From: Trichinella spiralis
Lineage: Eukaryota > Nematoda > Enoplea > Trichinellida > Trichinellidae
DNA: 64,000 nt
Direction of reading: 5' to 3'
NCBI GenBank assembly: GCA_000181795.3
Contig: CM012954.1
Location: forward strand, 3,900,280-3,964,279
Positions within the stretch are counted from its first letter, which is position 1, and every line of letters begins with the position of its first letter. The notes under the pieces are model-generated. The model ran no database searches. It saw nothing but the letters and a program-made list of their open reading frames with translations, and was not told the DNA's origin. The position numbers and the translations under genes were made by a program. Of this stretch, positions 47,601 through 60,371 are shown one piece after another.

Positions 47601-48357
47601 TATTACGGTTGGTATAGGGCAACATCTGAACCTAACTTGATACAAAAGCAGCTTAGTTTCGAATTGAAAAAATGGTACGAAACTTTTTCTCGTCCAATTC
47701 TAATGACGGAATACGGTGCTGAGGCAATTGATGGTCTTTCTCACGTATGTGGATTTTAAAGTGCATTCGCCAATATCGACAATGTCGATTATTAAATATT
47801 TTGTGATTTGATAAGTTTATTTAGTTGAAATTAACGCCTTTTTCTCTTTCAGGAACCTCCTGTTATGTTTTCCATTCAGTATCAACTTGAAATACTTGAA
47901 GCACATCACAGCGTGTTTGATGAATTGAAAGAACAATTTTTAATAGGTGAAATGGTTTGGAATTTTGCCGATTTTATGACAGATGATTGTAAGTTTCTTT
48001 TTTTCCCTGTGTATATTCATAAAATTATCGTTTGTATTTAAAAAATTGCATCAGTTGTTCAAAATAATCACTGTTGTAATTAAAGTGTAGAATTCAATTT
48101 AAAAGGTGATTTTTGAACTTTTATCTTTTATGACATTTTCAACTTTTATAAATGAAAAAATCTTTTTTGCTTTTTTATTCCATTTATTTGGAAATATTTT
48201 AGCATTGACTCGCGTTGTTGGAAATCATAAAGGTGTATTTCATCGAAATCGACAGCCGAAGTTATCAGCTTACCTTATGCAGAAGCGTTACAAGAAATTG
48301 GCAGAAAATCTTTTGAATGTAACGGACGTTATCATCATCGATCAGCAAATTATATGA
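44631..48357 (+). CDS. gusb: Beta-glucuronidase (glycoside hydrolase family 2)
   Basis: Thirteen exons join to 640 residues (human enzyme 651). A signal peptide ([19 protein letters not shown]) leads to the sugar-binding domain ([50 protein letters not shown]), the immunoglobulin-like domain, and the TIM barrel. The acid/base glutamate sits in [11 protein letters not shown], the nucleophile in [10 protein letters not shown], and [10 protein letters not shown] has the equivalent [10 protein letters not shown]. It cleaves terminal glucuronate from glycosaminoglycans in lysosomes. Two junctions are unusual: the intron at 47037-47104 must start with GC (CCG|GCAAGA), and the next but one works in frame only with a weak TGT|GTCTGA donor at 47340. 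Exon 4 uses the acceptor ATTACAG at 45927. All other junctions are GT-AG. Confidence 0.9.
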
Positions 48358-49029
48358 TAAGTGTAAGATGAAATTTTTATCATTGGCGAACAATGATTGA
48401 TTTCAGTTGTGCGTTGCTCTATTTTTTTTTATTATATACGATGTGATTGAAATATTTCTAGATATTTTTTAATTGCTTTTAACATCTGCAATACTAATTG
48501 TTTTTGTTCTTCAAGTCATCTATTTTAATAATGGAAGGGGTTTTGCTGTTTACTAATTAATTATGTGCAGATTTCAAGAGCATACAATAATGCTTTATTT
48601 AATGTTCTCATTTTGCAAAATTACAGCATTTATTCGATTGTCAGTTTTTGTTTCCAGAAATACACATGTCAGTTGCACGAATGTTAAATTAAATAGACGT
48701 TACATATAATATATGTATATGGCATTTATTTAGACTCGATTGTGTATTATGCAGTGTTTTTAGAGTTGCTGATATGCGCCATTTTCAAATATATATATGT
48801 ATATATATAATTTAGTATATTCACATTGAGAAAACCTTGTTACTCAATTAGCAATAAACAGCATTTGAAATTCATCTAGCAACTGTTTTTTATTTATTAA
48901 TTTTTACTTACTTTTAATGTGAAATCAAATTGAATTTTTGCTTGTTTTCTTGCTGTAATTTGTAGAAATGTTTTTGAAAAATTCTGAATATTATGATATT
49001 ATATTTATTTATCAGTTCATCGTATATGA
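48358..49029. other. Intergenic 3'-to-3' region
   Basis: AT-rich 3' flank of two convergent genes with a short AT-microsatellite near 48789-48810; no other feature. Confidence 0.5.
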
Positions 49030-51702
49030 TCATCCACTTTTTTGATTTGAATTACCAGCAGCATTTAAAAATGAAAAAATGTTGTCCCATCCCGGAGGAA
49101 TGTCATTTTTAGCGGGTGGCTTGTTGTTTGGAGTTGTTGGTGAACCTGAACCAGGTTTATTTTTAGGTGAATCTCCATCAGCTCCGGGTGTTGGCGCCTC
49201 ATTTCCAGTGGGTGGGTTTGGTTGATTTTGTTTGTTTCCAGGCATTTGTGGTGCTGCATTAATAGGTGGTGGGTATATTGGATTTTGTGTGCCAGGTGCA
49301 TTTGGTAGTTTGCCATCATCTTTTGGCAGTGATTGGCCATTTTGAACTGGAAGGTTTGGCATATTCCCGAGTTGACCAACGCCTGGATTCATTCCCCCTC
49401 CCACATTGGGGTTAGGTTGCACAGCTCCACCACCCGGAACGCCGGGTTGACCAACGCCTGGATTCATTCCTCCTCCCACATTGGGGTTAGGTTGCACAGC
49501 TCCACCACCCGGAACGCCGGGTTGACCAACGCCTGGATTCATTCCTCCTCCCACATTGGGGTTAGGTTGCACAGCTCCGCCACCCGGAACGGCGGGTTGA
49601 CCAACGCCTGGATTCATTCCTCCTCCCACATTGGGGTTAGGTTGCACAGCTCCTCCACCCGGAACGCCGGGTTGACCGACCCCTGGATTTATGCCTCCTC
49701 CTCCTACGTTACCAATATTTCCTCCAGGCATTGTTGGATATACACCATATCCATACATATATGGTTGATATACACCAGGCATGTAGTAACCACCGTAATA
49801 AGGATATCCGATTCCATAACCGTAACCATATGCATAATCTACTGGAAAATATCCCAGTCCATAATCATATCCTGAAAAAAATTTTGATTCTGTCAATTTA
49901 AAAATTATTTTCAAATACCTAATCATATTTGTAGCGTTTTTTATCAAATGTATAAAAATTTTTTTAATGATTTTAATTTGTAAATATAAATACGAAATCA
50001 TTCTCACCGAATGGATGCAGATATCTTAATTGAATACCATTCTCTGAATCATTGTCTGTAATAAGAAAACTGACTAAGTGATTTTCATTTTAAGTTGCTT
50101 ACTTTCAGTTTTCGTTGTTTTGCTTTTCACACACTTCTGTTGATTGAAATTGAATATTTTTCCTTTAGGGCAGTTTTGTATTTTCCATATTCCACATGTG
50201 CTATCATCAAAAGCTTGATAGCATTTTAAATATTGCTCAGGGTTTCTAGGAATTGCTTGGTATCGATGAGAATTTAATTTGCAAAGCTTTCCCACGTCTG
50301 GTGTTCCTAGTGCAGTGAACTTAGGTAACAGTAAACTAGTGCAGCAGTGAATGATTTTTTTGATAAAGTATTACCATTGTTGCATGCGTTATCTTGTATG
50401 CTTCTTTCTATAAAAAGCATTCAAATAATTTTTTGCTAACATAGTTTTAAGTGAAAGAATTAATTGAAACTGAATTTTATGAACTATATTCAAGTTTTGT
50501 AAATGGTTCTGTTTTTTGAATTTCAAATATGGATGATTATAGTCATTTATTAAATTATGGTTGAAAGGTAATTGATGAGCTAATTGTAATAAGTAAATAA
50601 ATAATTAATTAATTAAATGAATAGCAGTTTGACTGTGGTGCTGTAGTGCAGTGCAAAATTTTGTTCGCTTTCTTTTATTAACCGAATACGTTTATTCGTT
50701 TTCTACTTTTGCTGTTTTAAAGTGAAGCAACAACCTACAAAAATGTACCTTCTGTCGTGTTTGTCTTAGAAACGCCTTGCTTTTATGCATGAAAATCCAA
50801 TTTGAAGTTTTAGAAATCAATCCATATCAGTTCAACAAATATTTCTAGAAATTGTTATTCAATTCTAAAGTGCATATGTTGCTGTTGTCAAGCGTTTGAT
50901 TTGTTACTGTTATGCTGTTATAATATCAGCTAAATTTCTGAAACATAAATAGAAGAAAGAATCGTAATGTTGATTCAGTATTTAAAAAGTAACACTGGAA
51001 ATATTTTCATTTCTTTTCGTTTTCTTACGATAACTAATATTGCTGAACTGTGCGTTTCCAAAAAATTTTCATTCCTCAGTTTCACACAAATTCAGTGCTG
51101 AAAAAATTATTTCAGACTAATTTTTAAATATAACAGATTTATATTATTTTTATTTATGATGTATTTATAAATAATTTAAATATAAAACTCTGTTAAATTT
51201 AATATTAATTTGTGCTTATTAGAAAACTAACTTTTCAAAAGTTAAAACTACTTTTTCAGCTTATCAAACCATTATATATTGCAACCATTCTGTTATTAAT
51301 TAGTCAGTTATTAAAATCAGTTAGTAATTATTAGCTTGTGGCGTTATTTGTGAAGTTCAGCATACACTCCTAGCAATAATACTTGTAAAGTAAAAAAGAA
51401 TAAAACTGATACAAATGTACTGTCAGTAAGAGGAGAGCAAAGGTATAGCGAACAATTTTAATTATTTGTCACGTCGAATAAATAGAGCAAGTGAAATTTT
51501 CTTAAAATAAAAGCATCTTAAAAATTATATTAATTTCGGAGCGTAATGTCATTGCTCGTGGAAGAGAGGTTAAGAAGAAGTAAGCGAAATGTTGACAAAG
51601 CCGATACATACCTTCCGTAGAAATGAAAATGGAAAAAGCGAACGTAGCATACCATAAGAATAATTTTAAATCATTTCTTAAATTGCCTATTAAAATATAC
51701 AT
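49030..51702 (-). CDS. Secreted chitin-binding-like protein with Gly/Pro tandem repeats
   Basis: Four exons (51612-51702, 50103-50306, 50008-50055, 49030-49871) give 394 residues; the first intron is about 1.3 kb. Exon 1 encodes a signal-anchor-like peptide (LKLFLWYATFAFSIFISTEG). Exon 2 has a cysteine pattern like a peritrophin-A (CBM14) domain (LCKLNSHRY ... LKCYQAF ... TCGIW ... NCPKGKIFNFNQQKC). Exon 4 starts with a Tyr/Gly-rich part (YAYGYGYGIGYPYYGGYY), then four near-identical 25-residue repeats (MNPGVGQPGVPGGGAVQPNP), then a Pro/Asn-rich tail (KPGSGSPTTPNN). The composition suggests an extracellular cuticle, eggshell or adhesive protein. The first exon is joined over a long gap and is the least certain part. 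Confidence 0.7.
49371..49700. repeat. 75-bp coding minisatellite, four full units
   Basis: GTTGACCAACGCCTGGATTC recurs at 49371, 49446, 49521 and 49596, with a diverged fifth start at 49671. The period is exactly 75 bp (25 codons), and units differ at only a few bases, implying recent expansion or homogenisation. It lies in exon 4 of the Gly/Pro-repeat protein. Confidence 0.95.
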
Positions 51703-52607
51703 ATTTTCAAGCACACTTGCTAGCTGGCAAACTGTGCAGTGATTCTGTCTGAGATCGTCTGGTGCACGGTTTGGTTGGTCATTTGTGTTGATATTAAGAA
51801 ATAACGAAAATCAGATTGAAGCTGACGTCAGAAATTGTACAATACGAACCTTGAAATGTGTAAAGTGATGTCAATGTGGCGCTTACGTTTACATCTGGTA
51901 TGTATATTTGTGCATCTATTCAATTGGTCTTTGCGTTTAGTTTTCCCTTCTCCTATGTCAATAAATATTACATCAGAGGATTTTATGAAAATCTTCCTCC
52001 AGATTGCAAGCAACACTGCATTCAATTTGAAATTTATCCATCTAAACATTGCTTTCTTTCCTGTTTTTAGTTTTATTAAACTCTTTTCGATCAGATTTGT
52101 ATTGTTTATTTTGTATATAAGTTGCTCATAACTTGTACGCCTATTTGTTTGTCGATTATTGCTAATACTGTTGCATTATAGAAGGAGCATAATGTTTTTA
52201 AACGTTGATTTCTTTTTATTTTGTTTAGTCTTTTTTTAAGTTAAATAACTTTAAACAAATTTATTTGGTCATTGAATTTTTCACGTTCTCTTACTTAACA
52301 TTTTTTAAATCGAATGTTTGATACTAATAATAGGAACTGCATTTGTTTACTTTGATATATACAGCATTTTTGTTTTCAGTTGCCAATTATGTTCACTTTT
52401 ACAAAAAAATAATGCTATTTAGGTTAAATTTATTTACTTAAAAGCTCACCAACGTATACTGGAATTGAAACGCATTTTCAAAGAATAAATTTACTCTGAA
52501 TTTTTCTCAACAACATTTTCAGTCTTCATTCAAACGGGTTCAGGCGTTCAGCACTTTCTGAATAATTGCGTTGTTTTCCATTCCAATTGCAAAGCCATAC
52601 AATTCAT
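51703..52607. other. Intergenic, no gene seen
   Basis: AT-rich. Overlapping 60-100 codon frames at 51835-52131 on both strands lack family or splice support. Confidence 0.5.
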
Positions 52608-54360
52608 TTAGCATAAATTTAACAAAATGAAAAATGAAAAAAACAGCAACCAGTAGAAAGGTGACGATAATTGTGACGCATTAAAAGTGGCAAGAACAAC
52701 AACGTCGTCTATTGGATCCAAATTAACCACGCAGCCAAAATTGCTTTCTTTGAAGCCAGCTCTACAAACGCAGATGTAACCGCCGACGGTGTTGACGCAG
52801 TCTGTGTTAAATTTAGAACATACGGCCGTTCCTTCGCCGCATTCGTCCACGTCAACGCACATCAACGCATTCGGATCATAACGCATTCCATGTTCTGGAC
52901 AACTGCAGCTGCTGTTCAAGCGATTCTGTATCAGATCAAAAAAATTCGTATTTTCATTCAAATCCAAATGACAGCCACTTAGACCCTGTTTTGTGCAGTA
53001 ATTCAGTTGATCATGATCACAAGATGGTTGATATACTGATCTTCTTTCGCAACATGGATCTGGGCAGAAACTTCAAAAAGCGCACGTCATTTTCAAGTAA
53101 TTACTTATCATTATACATGACAATTAAAATGTTTGAAACCTTAACGCAGTTAGCATTTTTTATTCAATTTTAATCTCTGTTTCTGTTACATGCAAGTAAA
53201 TATACAAGTATATCTTGTGTATATTTTTGTTTCTCCTGTTTTTATATTATTATAATTTTACTTTTTGTCCGTTCTATTAGCAATTTCAATTATCATTTAT
53301 ATAAGTAAACAGAGTATTTATAGTGGACCGACTGATTTTTAGCTTAGCGCTTATTAGAGCTGCATGGTGTTTTATGTAGTGCTATTTAATTTACATTTAT
53401 ATTTAAATATGTTAAGTGAAGAAATATATGATGCATCAGTTTTGCACACCATACGGCATTTGTAATCGCTAGGACAGCTAATTCGACAACCTGCTTAATA
53501 GAATGAATGATGCATGAGTGTGTATATTTTCCTCTTTTAGAGATTGAGAAATCTTGTTAATCTTACCTGAACAGTGCACAACGAAAAGGCTCTTCGTCGA
53601 GAAAGTCAATCAAATAGGTACTGTTTATTTTAACAGACGGCTCGATGTAGCTGTAAAAGTGTTTGTTGAATCCAATGAACCATTTATCCGTGTAGCTGCA
53701 GTACGGTAAATGCCTTAGCAACGGTAACTGAAGCATAGTCATCCAACACATGAAATACATTGCAGAAGTTCCAAAAACAAAATAATCATCCATGTCCGCC
53801 ATTGGTGGAAAATAGCTAGAATCGTCCAGTTGATGCACTTCTTGCCAGTAATTACTTTTAGAAGAATGGGCTTCTGTGAACATCTCTGGATTAGCAAATT
53901 GACTGTGGTCAAATGCTTTTGCAATTGTGGCAACACAAGCGAAAAAGCTCGTCGTACATGGATCTTGTAAAACTGGATGTACGTGCATAAGAGGCGGATC
54001 TGGAAATGATGACAAAGGAATCGGCTTGACTTCACGCCTGGTGTCTTTGCCGTGAATTTTGAAGATGCGAATATAAAATGCGGCTCGTCCAAGTTCGCAC
54101 AAAACTTTTATCCTATCGTCTCTATTCATTCTCAAATTATACTGGGCATAATCGTACTTTATTCGATAAGAAACTGGTGCGACAAACCGAAATCCTTTCT
54201 GAGCCAACTTCCACGCACCTCTGCTTTTTTTCCACGTCTTCAGCACTCTGTTCTTTATGGCTGATTTCCACGATACACCACCTTCAACGTCGGAGGGGAT
54301 GAAACAGACGAACAATAACGTAACAAAGAGAAAAATTAAAGCACGTCGAGCGAAGTTCAT
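52608..54360 (-). CDS. Surface or secreted protein with a calcium-binding EGF domain
   Basis: Two exons (53567-54360, 52608-53070) separated by a 496-bp intron give 418 residues. A signal peptide (ALIFLFVTLLFVCFIPSDVEG) is followed by about 240 residues I do not recognise, containing several spaced cysteines and tryptophans, then a CPDPCCERRS segment and one EGF-like domain of the calcium-binding type (VDVDECGEGTAVC ... CVNTVGGYICVCRAGF). The last 20 residues are hydrophobic (PFYWLLFFSFFILLNLC) with no cytoplasmic tail, which suits a GPI-anchor signal or a tail-less membrane anchor. The large N-terminal domain is the main unknown. Confidence 0.7.
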
Positions 54361-55179
54361 TTCAACAGCAATGAGTTCAATTCAAATGGCCCCTTTAATG
54401 TTGACGTATCATTATAAATTTTTTAAACTTTAGCCTGATTATATTTTACGTCAGTTACAGTAAAATTTTTGTTAAATATTATTTCAGTGCAAATATTAAT
54501 TTATATTTATTTCAATTGCCAAATTGTTTAAAATTTAGCATAAAGTGAGAAAAATAATAAAGTGAAATTTAAATTGTTGGAAGCTGAATAAAATGTTTGC
54601 ATTGAAAATTAGCATTAAAAATTGTCTCGTCATGATTAAGTAAGTGAATGTTGTAAGTTAGTTTGAAAGCAACACAATAATGTAAATAAAGTTAATGACT
54701 ATTGATTAAACAGGTTAGCATAGACTGTAGCTGAATAACTTCGGATAGCGCCATGGTAAAATTTGATTGCATTAATATTATTTATCATTCATTTACAATT
54801 TACATACAGTATTTTGTCATTTTTAATTCGATTAAAAGTGCAATGCTATCAAAAGTGCATTTATTGCTTTTACATGAAAGAAAAATTGTAATACGCGCTA
54901 GTAATTGTTTTTAAATTTTATAATAAACTTCAAATTGCTAATAAAGTTGTATTTATTTGTTGGAGTATCTGTTAATGAAAACTCTAATTTGAACTTGAAA
55001 ATCGACATACTGTAATACAGTATGCTGATAAACGTGTAACGGAATGCTTTTTAATAGTGATAGTTGGGAATAGTTTTTCCTGGGATTTGTTATATTTTTT
55101 ATATGAAAAAAATTAAAATTTTGCTTTTTGTAGAAGCTGTATTTTTTGGCGTCCACAGTTACTGATTAGTCAGTGAAAC
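54361..55179. other. Divergent promoter region between EGF-protein and RPS11 genes
   Basis: About 820 bp of AT-rich DNA with no coding signal. Confidence 0.5.
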
Positions 55180-56063
55180 ATGTCTACGACTATTGATCAA
55201 GTATAATGTTTTTTTTTGAAATTTTTAAATATATGGTTATATTTATTATTTATAATATTTAGACAGAAAGATCATTCCAAAAACAACCACATGTTTTTTT
55301 GAACAGAAAAACCATTACTGCGGTAGGGAAAAAGAAATCCAAGAAGCCACTTCGATGGGTGCGCAATATTGGGCTGGGCTTCAAAACTCCACAGCTCGTA
55401 TGTGTTATTACTGAATAGATGTCTAGGCACTGTGAACTGAAAGCGTTAAGTTGCATGCCATTTTAAATTTTCAGAAATATTTAGTATATTTTCTTAATAC
55501 AGACGTGGTTTCTTGCAATCTTTTTATTAGGCAAAGGAGGGAAATTACATCGATAAAAAATGTCCATTTACTGGTAATGTCAGCATTCGTGGACGGATTT
55601 TAACTGGTGTTGTTATGAAAATGAAGATGCAGCGAACTATTGTAATTAGACGTGATTATCTTCATTACGTTAAAAAGTATGCTCGATTTGAAAAGCGTCA
55701 CAAAAACATGTCTGTGCATCTCAGTCCATGCTTTCGGTAAGCACATGTGTTGTTAAAATTATGAACTTTTCGGTGGCTTTGTTTTACTTATTTTCAGTCA
55801 TTTTTCTCGGTTGCATTGTAATGTTTTTTAAGTTTAAGTTGAAAATTAGTTTCACATTAAACTGTGAAATTGAAAAACGAAATATTTTTTTTTGTTTCAG
55901 TATAATTTGAACTGTATTTAATTTCATGTTTTGTTTTAGTGATGTTAAGGTTGGTGATATAGTTACAGTTGGGGAATGTCGACCGTTAAGCAAGACCGTT
56001 CGTTTCAATGTTATCAAAGTCACCAAGGCACCGGGATCGAAGAAAGCCTTTGAAAAGTTCTGA
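55180..56063 (+). CDS. rps-11: 40S ribosomal protein S11 (uS17)
   Basis: Four exons (55180-55200, 55263-55397, 55531-55736, 55940-56063) give 161 residues, close to the 158 of human RPS11. Diagnostic segments include [21 protein letters not shown], the S17 core [59 protein letters not shown] and the C-terminal KAFEKF. It is a structural protein of the small subunit that contacts 18S rRNA. Exon 1 encodes only the first seven residues. It lies about 1.5 kb from the right arm of the inverted repeat. Confidence 0.97.
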
Positions 56064-57561
56064 ATTAAATGATGATAAATTTTATATTCGTTCATGTTGG
56101 AATGAAAAGTAAAATAATTTTTAAAAATCCATGTTATGTTGCATTTATTGTGTAATTTCAATTATATATTATTTTTTAATTTTAATTTTATTTAGCTTTA
56201 TTTAATTTATTTATGAAATTTTATCTGCGGAACATTAAAATTACGTTTGTAATTTTTACATAGAACCCAATTAAGTTGTTGAAGAACTACATTGTACAAA
56301 GAATTGCGTTGCTTTTCTTATTGGCAAAGAAGTCCTTGTTGGAGGGGAGCAGTGCAGCTCGATGAAGTTTTACTGAGAGTTAGTCTGCTAACACCCAACG
56401 AATTATTCATTAAAAAATTTTTGGAGTCCTACGGGACATGGTTTTCTTACACAGTGCTATTTTTTTCTACGCACAATATTTACAGTAAGTACTTCATTTG
56501 GGGATGTGTAAGATTTAATAAGATTTAAAATTGAATTGATTTCATTAAACTGTTTTTTAACGTTATACATTTTTCAGAAGTTAGTTATAGTTCTGTTTTT
56601 TTCATTTAATTTAAAACCGTTTTTGATATCAAGAGCATTACATACTGTTTGGAAAATTTGATAATTTTCTAATATTAATTTTAAATTGTTAGAATAACCA
56701 TTACTTGCTATTCAACCGAAAATTCCCCGGATCAATAACTGCACATTTCTTGACTTATTTAATTTTACTCTTTGCTGATTTTTGAACAGATTAGTGCAGC
56801 GGCAGAACACAAATGTAAGTCTCAACAAGTTGGGCAGCGGGAAAATAATCGAGTAGCTGTGCTCGTTCATTTCATGTGCAAGCAAACAAAAACTGTCTAC
56901 ACATTGACGGGAAATCTCATGTTCTTAGGCTGTTTTGGGGATGGAAAACAGTTTTTGAAAGTGGTGAAGTTTTGTTATGCTTTTTAATGTTATGAATGAT
57001 GTTCCTGTATTCTAATTTCTAGTGGAATGTTTTAACGGCAGTTGAATACATAAGAAGAAAATTATTTACAGTTTGAAACCATTGATTTGTTGCTTTGTTT
57101 GTGGTATGTAATACGTGAAGAACAGAAGTAGCGTCAAATCCGAATGCAGAAATATTTGCACAAATAAAATTTGAAAGTTGTATTACAACTGATTTACTAT
57201 TGAAGGACAGTATATGTTAAACAAGCTTTACCCCTTTAGTTAAGGGCAGTGGACATTTGAGCATGATTATTAGTATAAACTCGTGTTTGAACTATTCGCA
57301 GCGGTTTATATGGTGCTGCTGTAACAAAAAAGTAATACAAACAAAATTTCAATGAACACTTACCAACATTTCGATTGTCTTATTTCATTAGTATTTCTTT
57401 CTTATTTCTTATTTCTTTTATTTACAGTTACTGAGGTCCGATTTTCTTCTAACGTATTACTCCAATCCAAAGTTTCTGTGAAAATCAAATATCAAAACTT
57501 TCAGAAGTTACTGTGACTGTCGTCACCGATTTTTCACTCATGTTAGACTAGTGTTTGTTTA
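56064..57561. other. Intergenic, two short open blocks of doubtful meaning
   Basis: A 78-codon frame at 56292 and a 71-codon frame at 56772 are bordered by TACAG|TAAGTA- and GAACAG-like splice signals, but I could not join them in a common frame and recognise no domain. They may be remnants of a gene or chance. The rest is AT-rich. Confidence 0.4.
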
Positions 57562-57596
57562 TATATGTTTATATATATATATATATATATATATAT
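57562..57596. repeat. (AT)n microsatellite at the inner edge of the right arm
   Basis: The AT run is followed by GAATTCACTGTACAG, the first sequence shared with the left arm. Confidence 0.85.
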
Positions 57597-58971
57597 GAAT
57601 TCACTGTACAGCCAAGTTAAGATGAGATTGTTTGGTTTTTTACTCTTTTCAGTTACGTCGTAATTACTGTAAAATTACAGTAGATTATCTATTAACAGGC
57701 AGGTTTAATTTATTTTTTTACTTGATCGTTTTGTTGTTGTACAGTAGTTACTGTAATGCAATGTGGTAAGGCAGAAATTGTAAACTGTATCGCCGTGAGC
57801 AATGTTATTTCATAAAATTTATACGCTATTACGAATTGGAAACTAGATTATTCAACCTAAGGCAAAGTAATTTTCTATTTGCATAATTTGCTATTTACTC
57901 GGTTACTAATTTTCATTTTCATAGCTAGTTATTCAGCGTATCGTCATGACGGCACGTGCTGAATTCCAGATCTCTCCTTCAATTGTTATCTATGATTGAA
58001 AGGTATGCTATGATATGTTGCCTGTGATATCCATCTGTGCTTTTATAGCATGGGAAATTTGCTTGCTATTTGTATGAACATACTAATATGCTAGCTGGAA
58101 TTTGTTGATTGCCGTTTCGTTTTATTTTACACGTTTTGATGCATTTTTGCATATCTACAATCTGTGATCAACTGTAGAAAACAAACAACTAACAGTCTGA
58201 ATAAATAATAGCTAAAAAATTCAGTATATTATTTTTATATATTCGTTTTAGACTTACTGTGTGCGGCAAGTGAATAATGACGTTTCAAATGGAATACTAA
58301 ACGCTTCCGTAAAAGTTTTTTGTTTTCATTTATTGAAAACCACATAATTGAATAAAGTAACTCGTGCAGAATGTGGACCTCAACGATGAAGTATTTTCGG
58401 TGAGTTAAATTTTTTTTAATTTGAATTTTGAATTGTTTAAAAACATAGCTGCTAATAGATGTTGATTCTCAAGATTAGTGAAATTTACAGCATATGTAGT
58501 GTGTAAAATTTGCTGAAATTTGACGTCTTAAGTAACGTTTAATTAGAGTAGTGTATCACAAATCATGTATTTTCACGTTGTTTTACTATTTCAGGTTAAA
58601 TAGAATTTTTTATTCCACAATGCTGAGATCAGATTGAAAATCATTTTTCCAGAATAGGCAATTTAGAATACAGTTTTAGTTGAATGAAGTCAGGAAAATT
58701 AGATTGTTTTACCTGAGGCAAAGTAGTTTGCTATTTATATAATTTACTTTTCAGAGTGTTTCATCTTGTAGTCATTTAGTCTATAGCCATGAAGGAATTT
58801 GCTAAACTTCAACTTCATCAATTTTTGAAGGATGAGTTGTTTTTTACATAACAAAACTGCTACTGTTTGCATGATATTGGTGCATGCATGCATAACACCA
58901 TATATGCTGGCTTGTGATGGATGAGCTTTTCTGTTATTAGCATTTTTTATAGTAATGTCATTATGTTTCAG

Positions 58972-59034
58972 GTGCCATCGGTTTGTCGTACTCGTTAGAA
59001 GATAGCAACAACGCTTTAAGTTCTCTGAACTTTG
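58972..59034 (+). other. 63-nt exon-like block, right-arm copy
   Basis: Identical over 63 nt to the left-arm block at 6194-6256, bordered by TTTCAG and GTAAGT, phase 1 on both sides. A second small block (about 58370-58399) encodes NVDLNDEVFS between GTGCAG and GTGAGT. Confidence 0.35.
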
Positions 59035-59279
59035 GTAAGTTTTCATTAGCCGCTTTTACAGCATGCAATGGGATGTAACAAGACTTTGCCACGAATTAAC
59101 AGAATTATTGCATGTAAATAATTTGTAATAAATATTTCCCAGCGATTACTGCTTCGCATTTTGAAAACGGAAAAATTACATTTCATTTTTTAATCCGTAT
59201 ACTGACAGAATTCATTATTTAGGCAATTGAACCCCTCCGTGGTTGCAGTTTTTTTCTAAACGATACCATAATGATTGCC

Positions 59280-60055
59280 TGTAGCATCCATCATGCAGAA
59301 AACCCTAGCTTGGTGTACTGCAACGCCAATCGTTGCGTCTGTCAACGAGATGTGGAATTTCCAACCCCAAAATTGCGGATCCAGTGGAAGATGTGCTTCG
59401 TACAGTTAAAGCCCCAAAAGCACCAACGCAGTCAATAGAAGAATGATTTGGGCATCAAAAGAGTGCAAGCATTTCCAGAGATTGCACGAATGCTTCATGG
59501 TTGCAGTTTTATCAAAACGATACGATTATGCAAAGGAAACAGAAGAAGAAGCTGTCCAAATTGCGCAGTAGATTTGTCGAGAAGCTTTACAAGTGATTCA
59601 GGTAAGTCATTGAGCAGTATTTATTTCATACTGGGTTTATTTTTCTACTTCTAAGTCATAGCAATAAATAATATGCATAAAGTTTTTAGATATGGATCGA
59701 AATGGATAGATTGGAAGAATGATTCCAACATCAAAAGTGCAAGCATTTCCAGTGATTCCGCGACTGCTCACGGTTGAACATTTATCAAAAGGAAGTGCAA
59801 AGAAGACAGAAAGAAGTTGCCCAAATTGCGCAGTAGATTTTTCGAGAAGCTTTACAAGGGACTCAGGTAGGTTATTGAATAGTATTCATATTCTCCAATT
59901 GTCATGCATTAATTTTTTAGGTGCGGATCGAAATTGATAGAATGGAAGAATGATTCCAACTTCAAAAGTGCAAGCATCCTGATCAAAACGAAGTGCAAAG
60001 AAGACAGCTGTTTGAATTGAGCGGCAAATTTGTTTAGAAGCTTTAGCGCAGGTAA
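59280..60055 (+). repeat. Three tandem exon-like units, right-arm copy
   Basis: Units at about 59430-59600, 59690-59867 and 59920-60050, each ending in a donor-like GTAAGT or GTAGGT. Relative to the left copy, the upstream part reads CCCTAG where the left has CCGCAG, adding a stop to the frame that is open on the left. Confidence 0.5.
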
Positions 60056-60119
60056 GTTAAATTAAGCCTGAAACTTATACATGCAGTTCATAAAGATCTT
60101 TTATAGAGTCTGAGATGCA

Positions 60120-60344
60120 TTGTTGGTGAATTTGGAAGTATCACCTTATCCGACGAGAGATCAGATCAGAAGAGAACAGATCTATCAGAAGAAGCGATGT
60201 TTTATGGTGAGAACTCCAATTACAGGTGGGAGGTGTTCGGTAAGCTGCATTTCACTTGGGATGCAATATCCAGCACAGAGCGTTTATAAAGTCTTTCGAC
60301 AAGCATTGCAACCAACCCTTGTTGGGATTATCGATTGGAATTAG
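60120..60344 (+). other. Open reading block, right-arm copy
   Basis: Counterpart of 4876-5103; open over 74 codons. A 14-residue internal stretch differs through compensating indels, and the ends (VNLEVSPYPTRDQIRRE and VFRQALQPTLVGIIDWN) are the same. Confidence 0.3.
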
Positions 60345-60371
60345 CATGTGAGACACGATTTTTTCCTGAAA

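Noticed and set aside
49333-49875. 180-codon plus-strand frame with repeated HIGVRLHSS
   Set aside because: Reverse-strand reading of the 75-bp coding minisatellite; the minus strand gives the Gly/Pro repeat protein with signal and cysteine domain.
51835-52131. 98-codon frame with hydrophobic content near 51835
   Set aside because: Overlapped by equally long frames on both strands in AT-rich DNA; no support.
56292-56987. Two short plus-strand frames downstream of RPS11
   Set aside because: They have splice-like edges but cannot be joined in one frame and show no recognisable domain.
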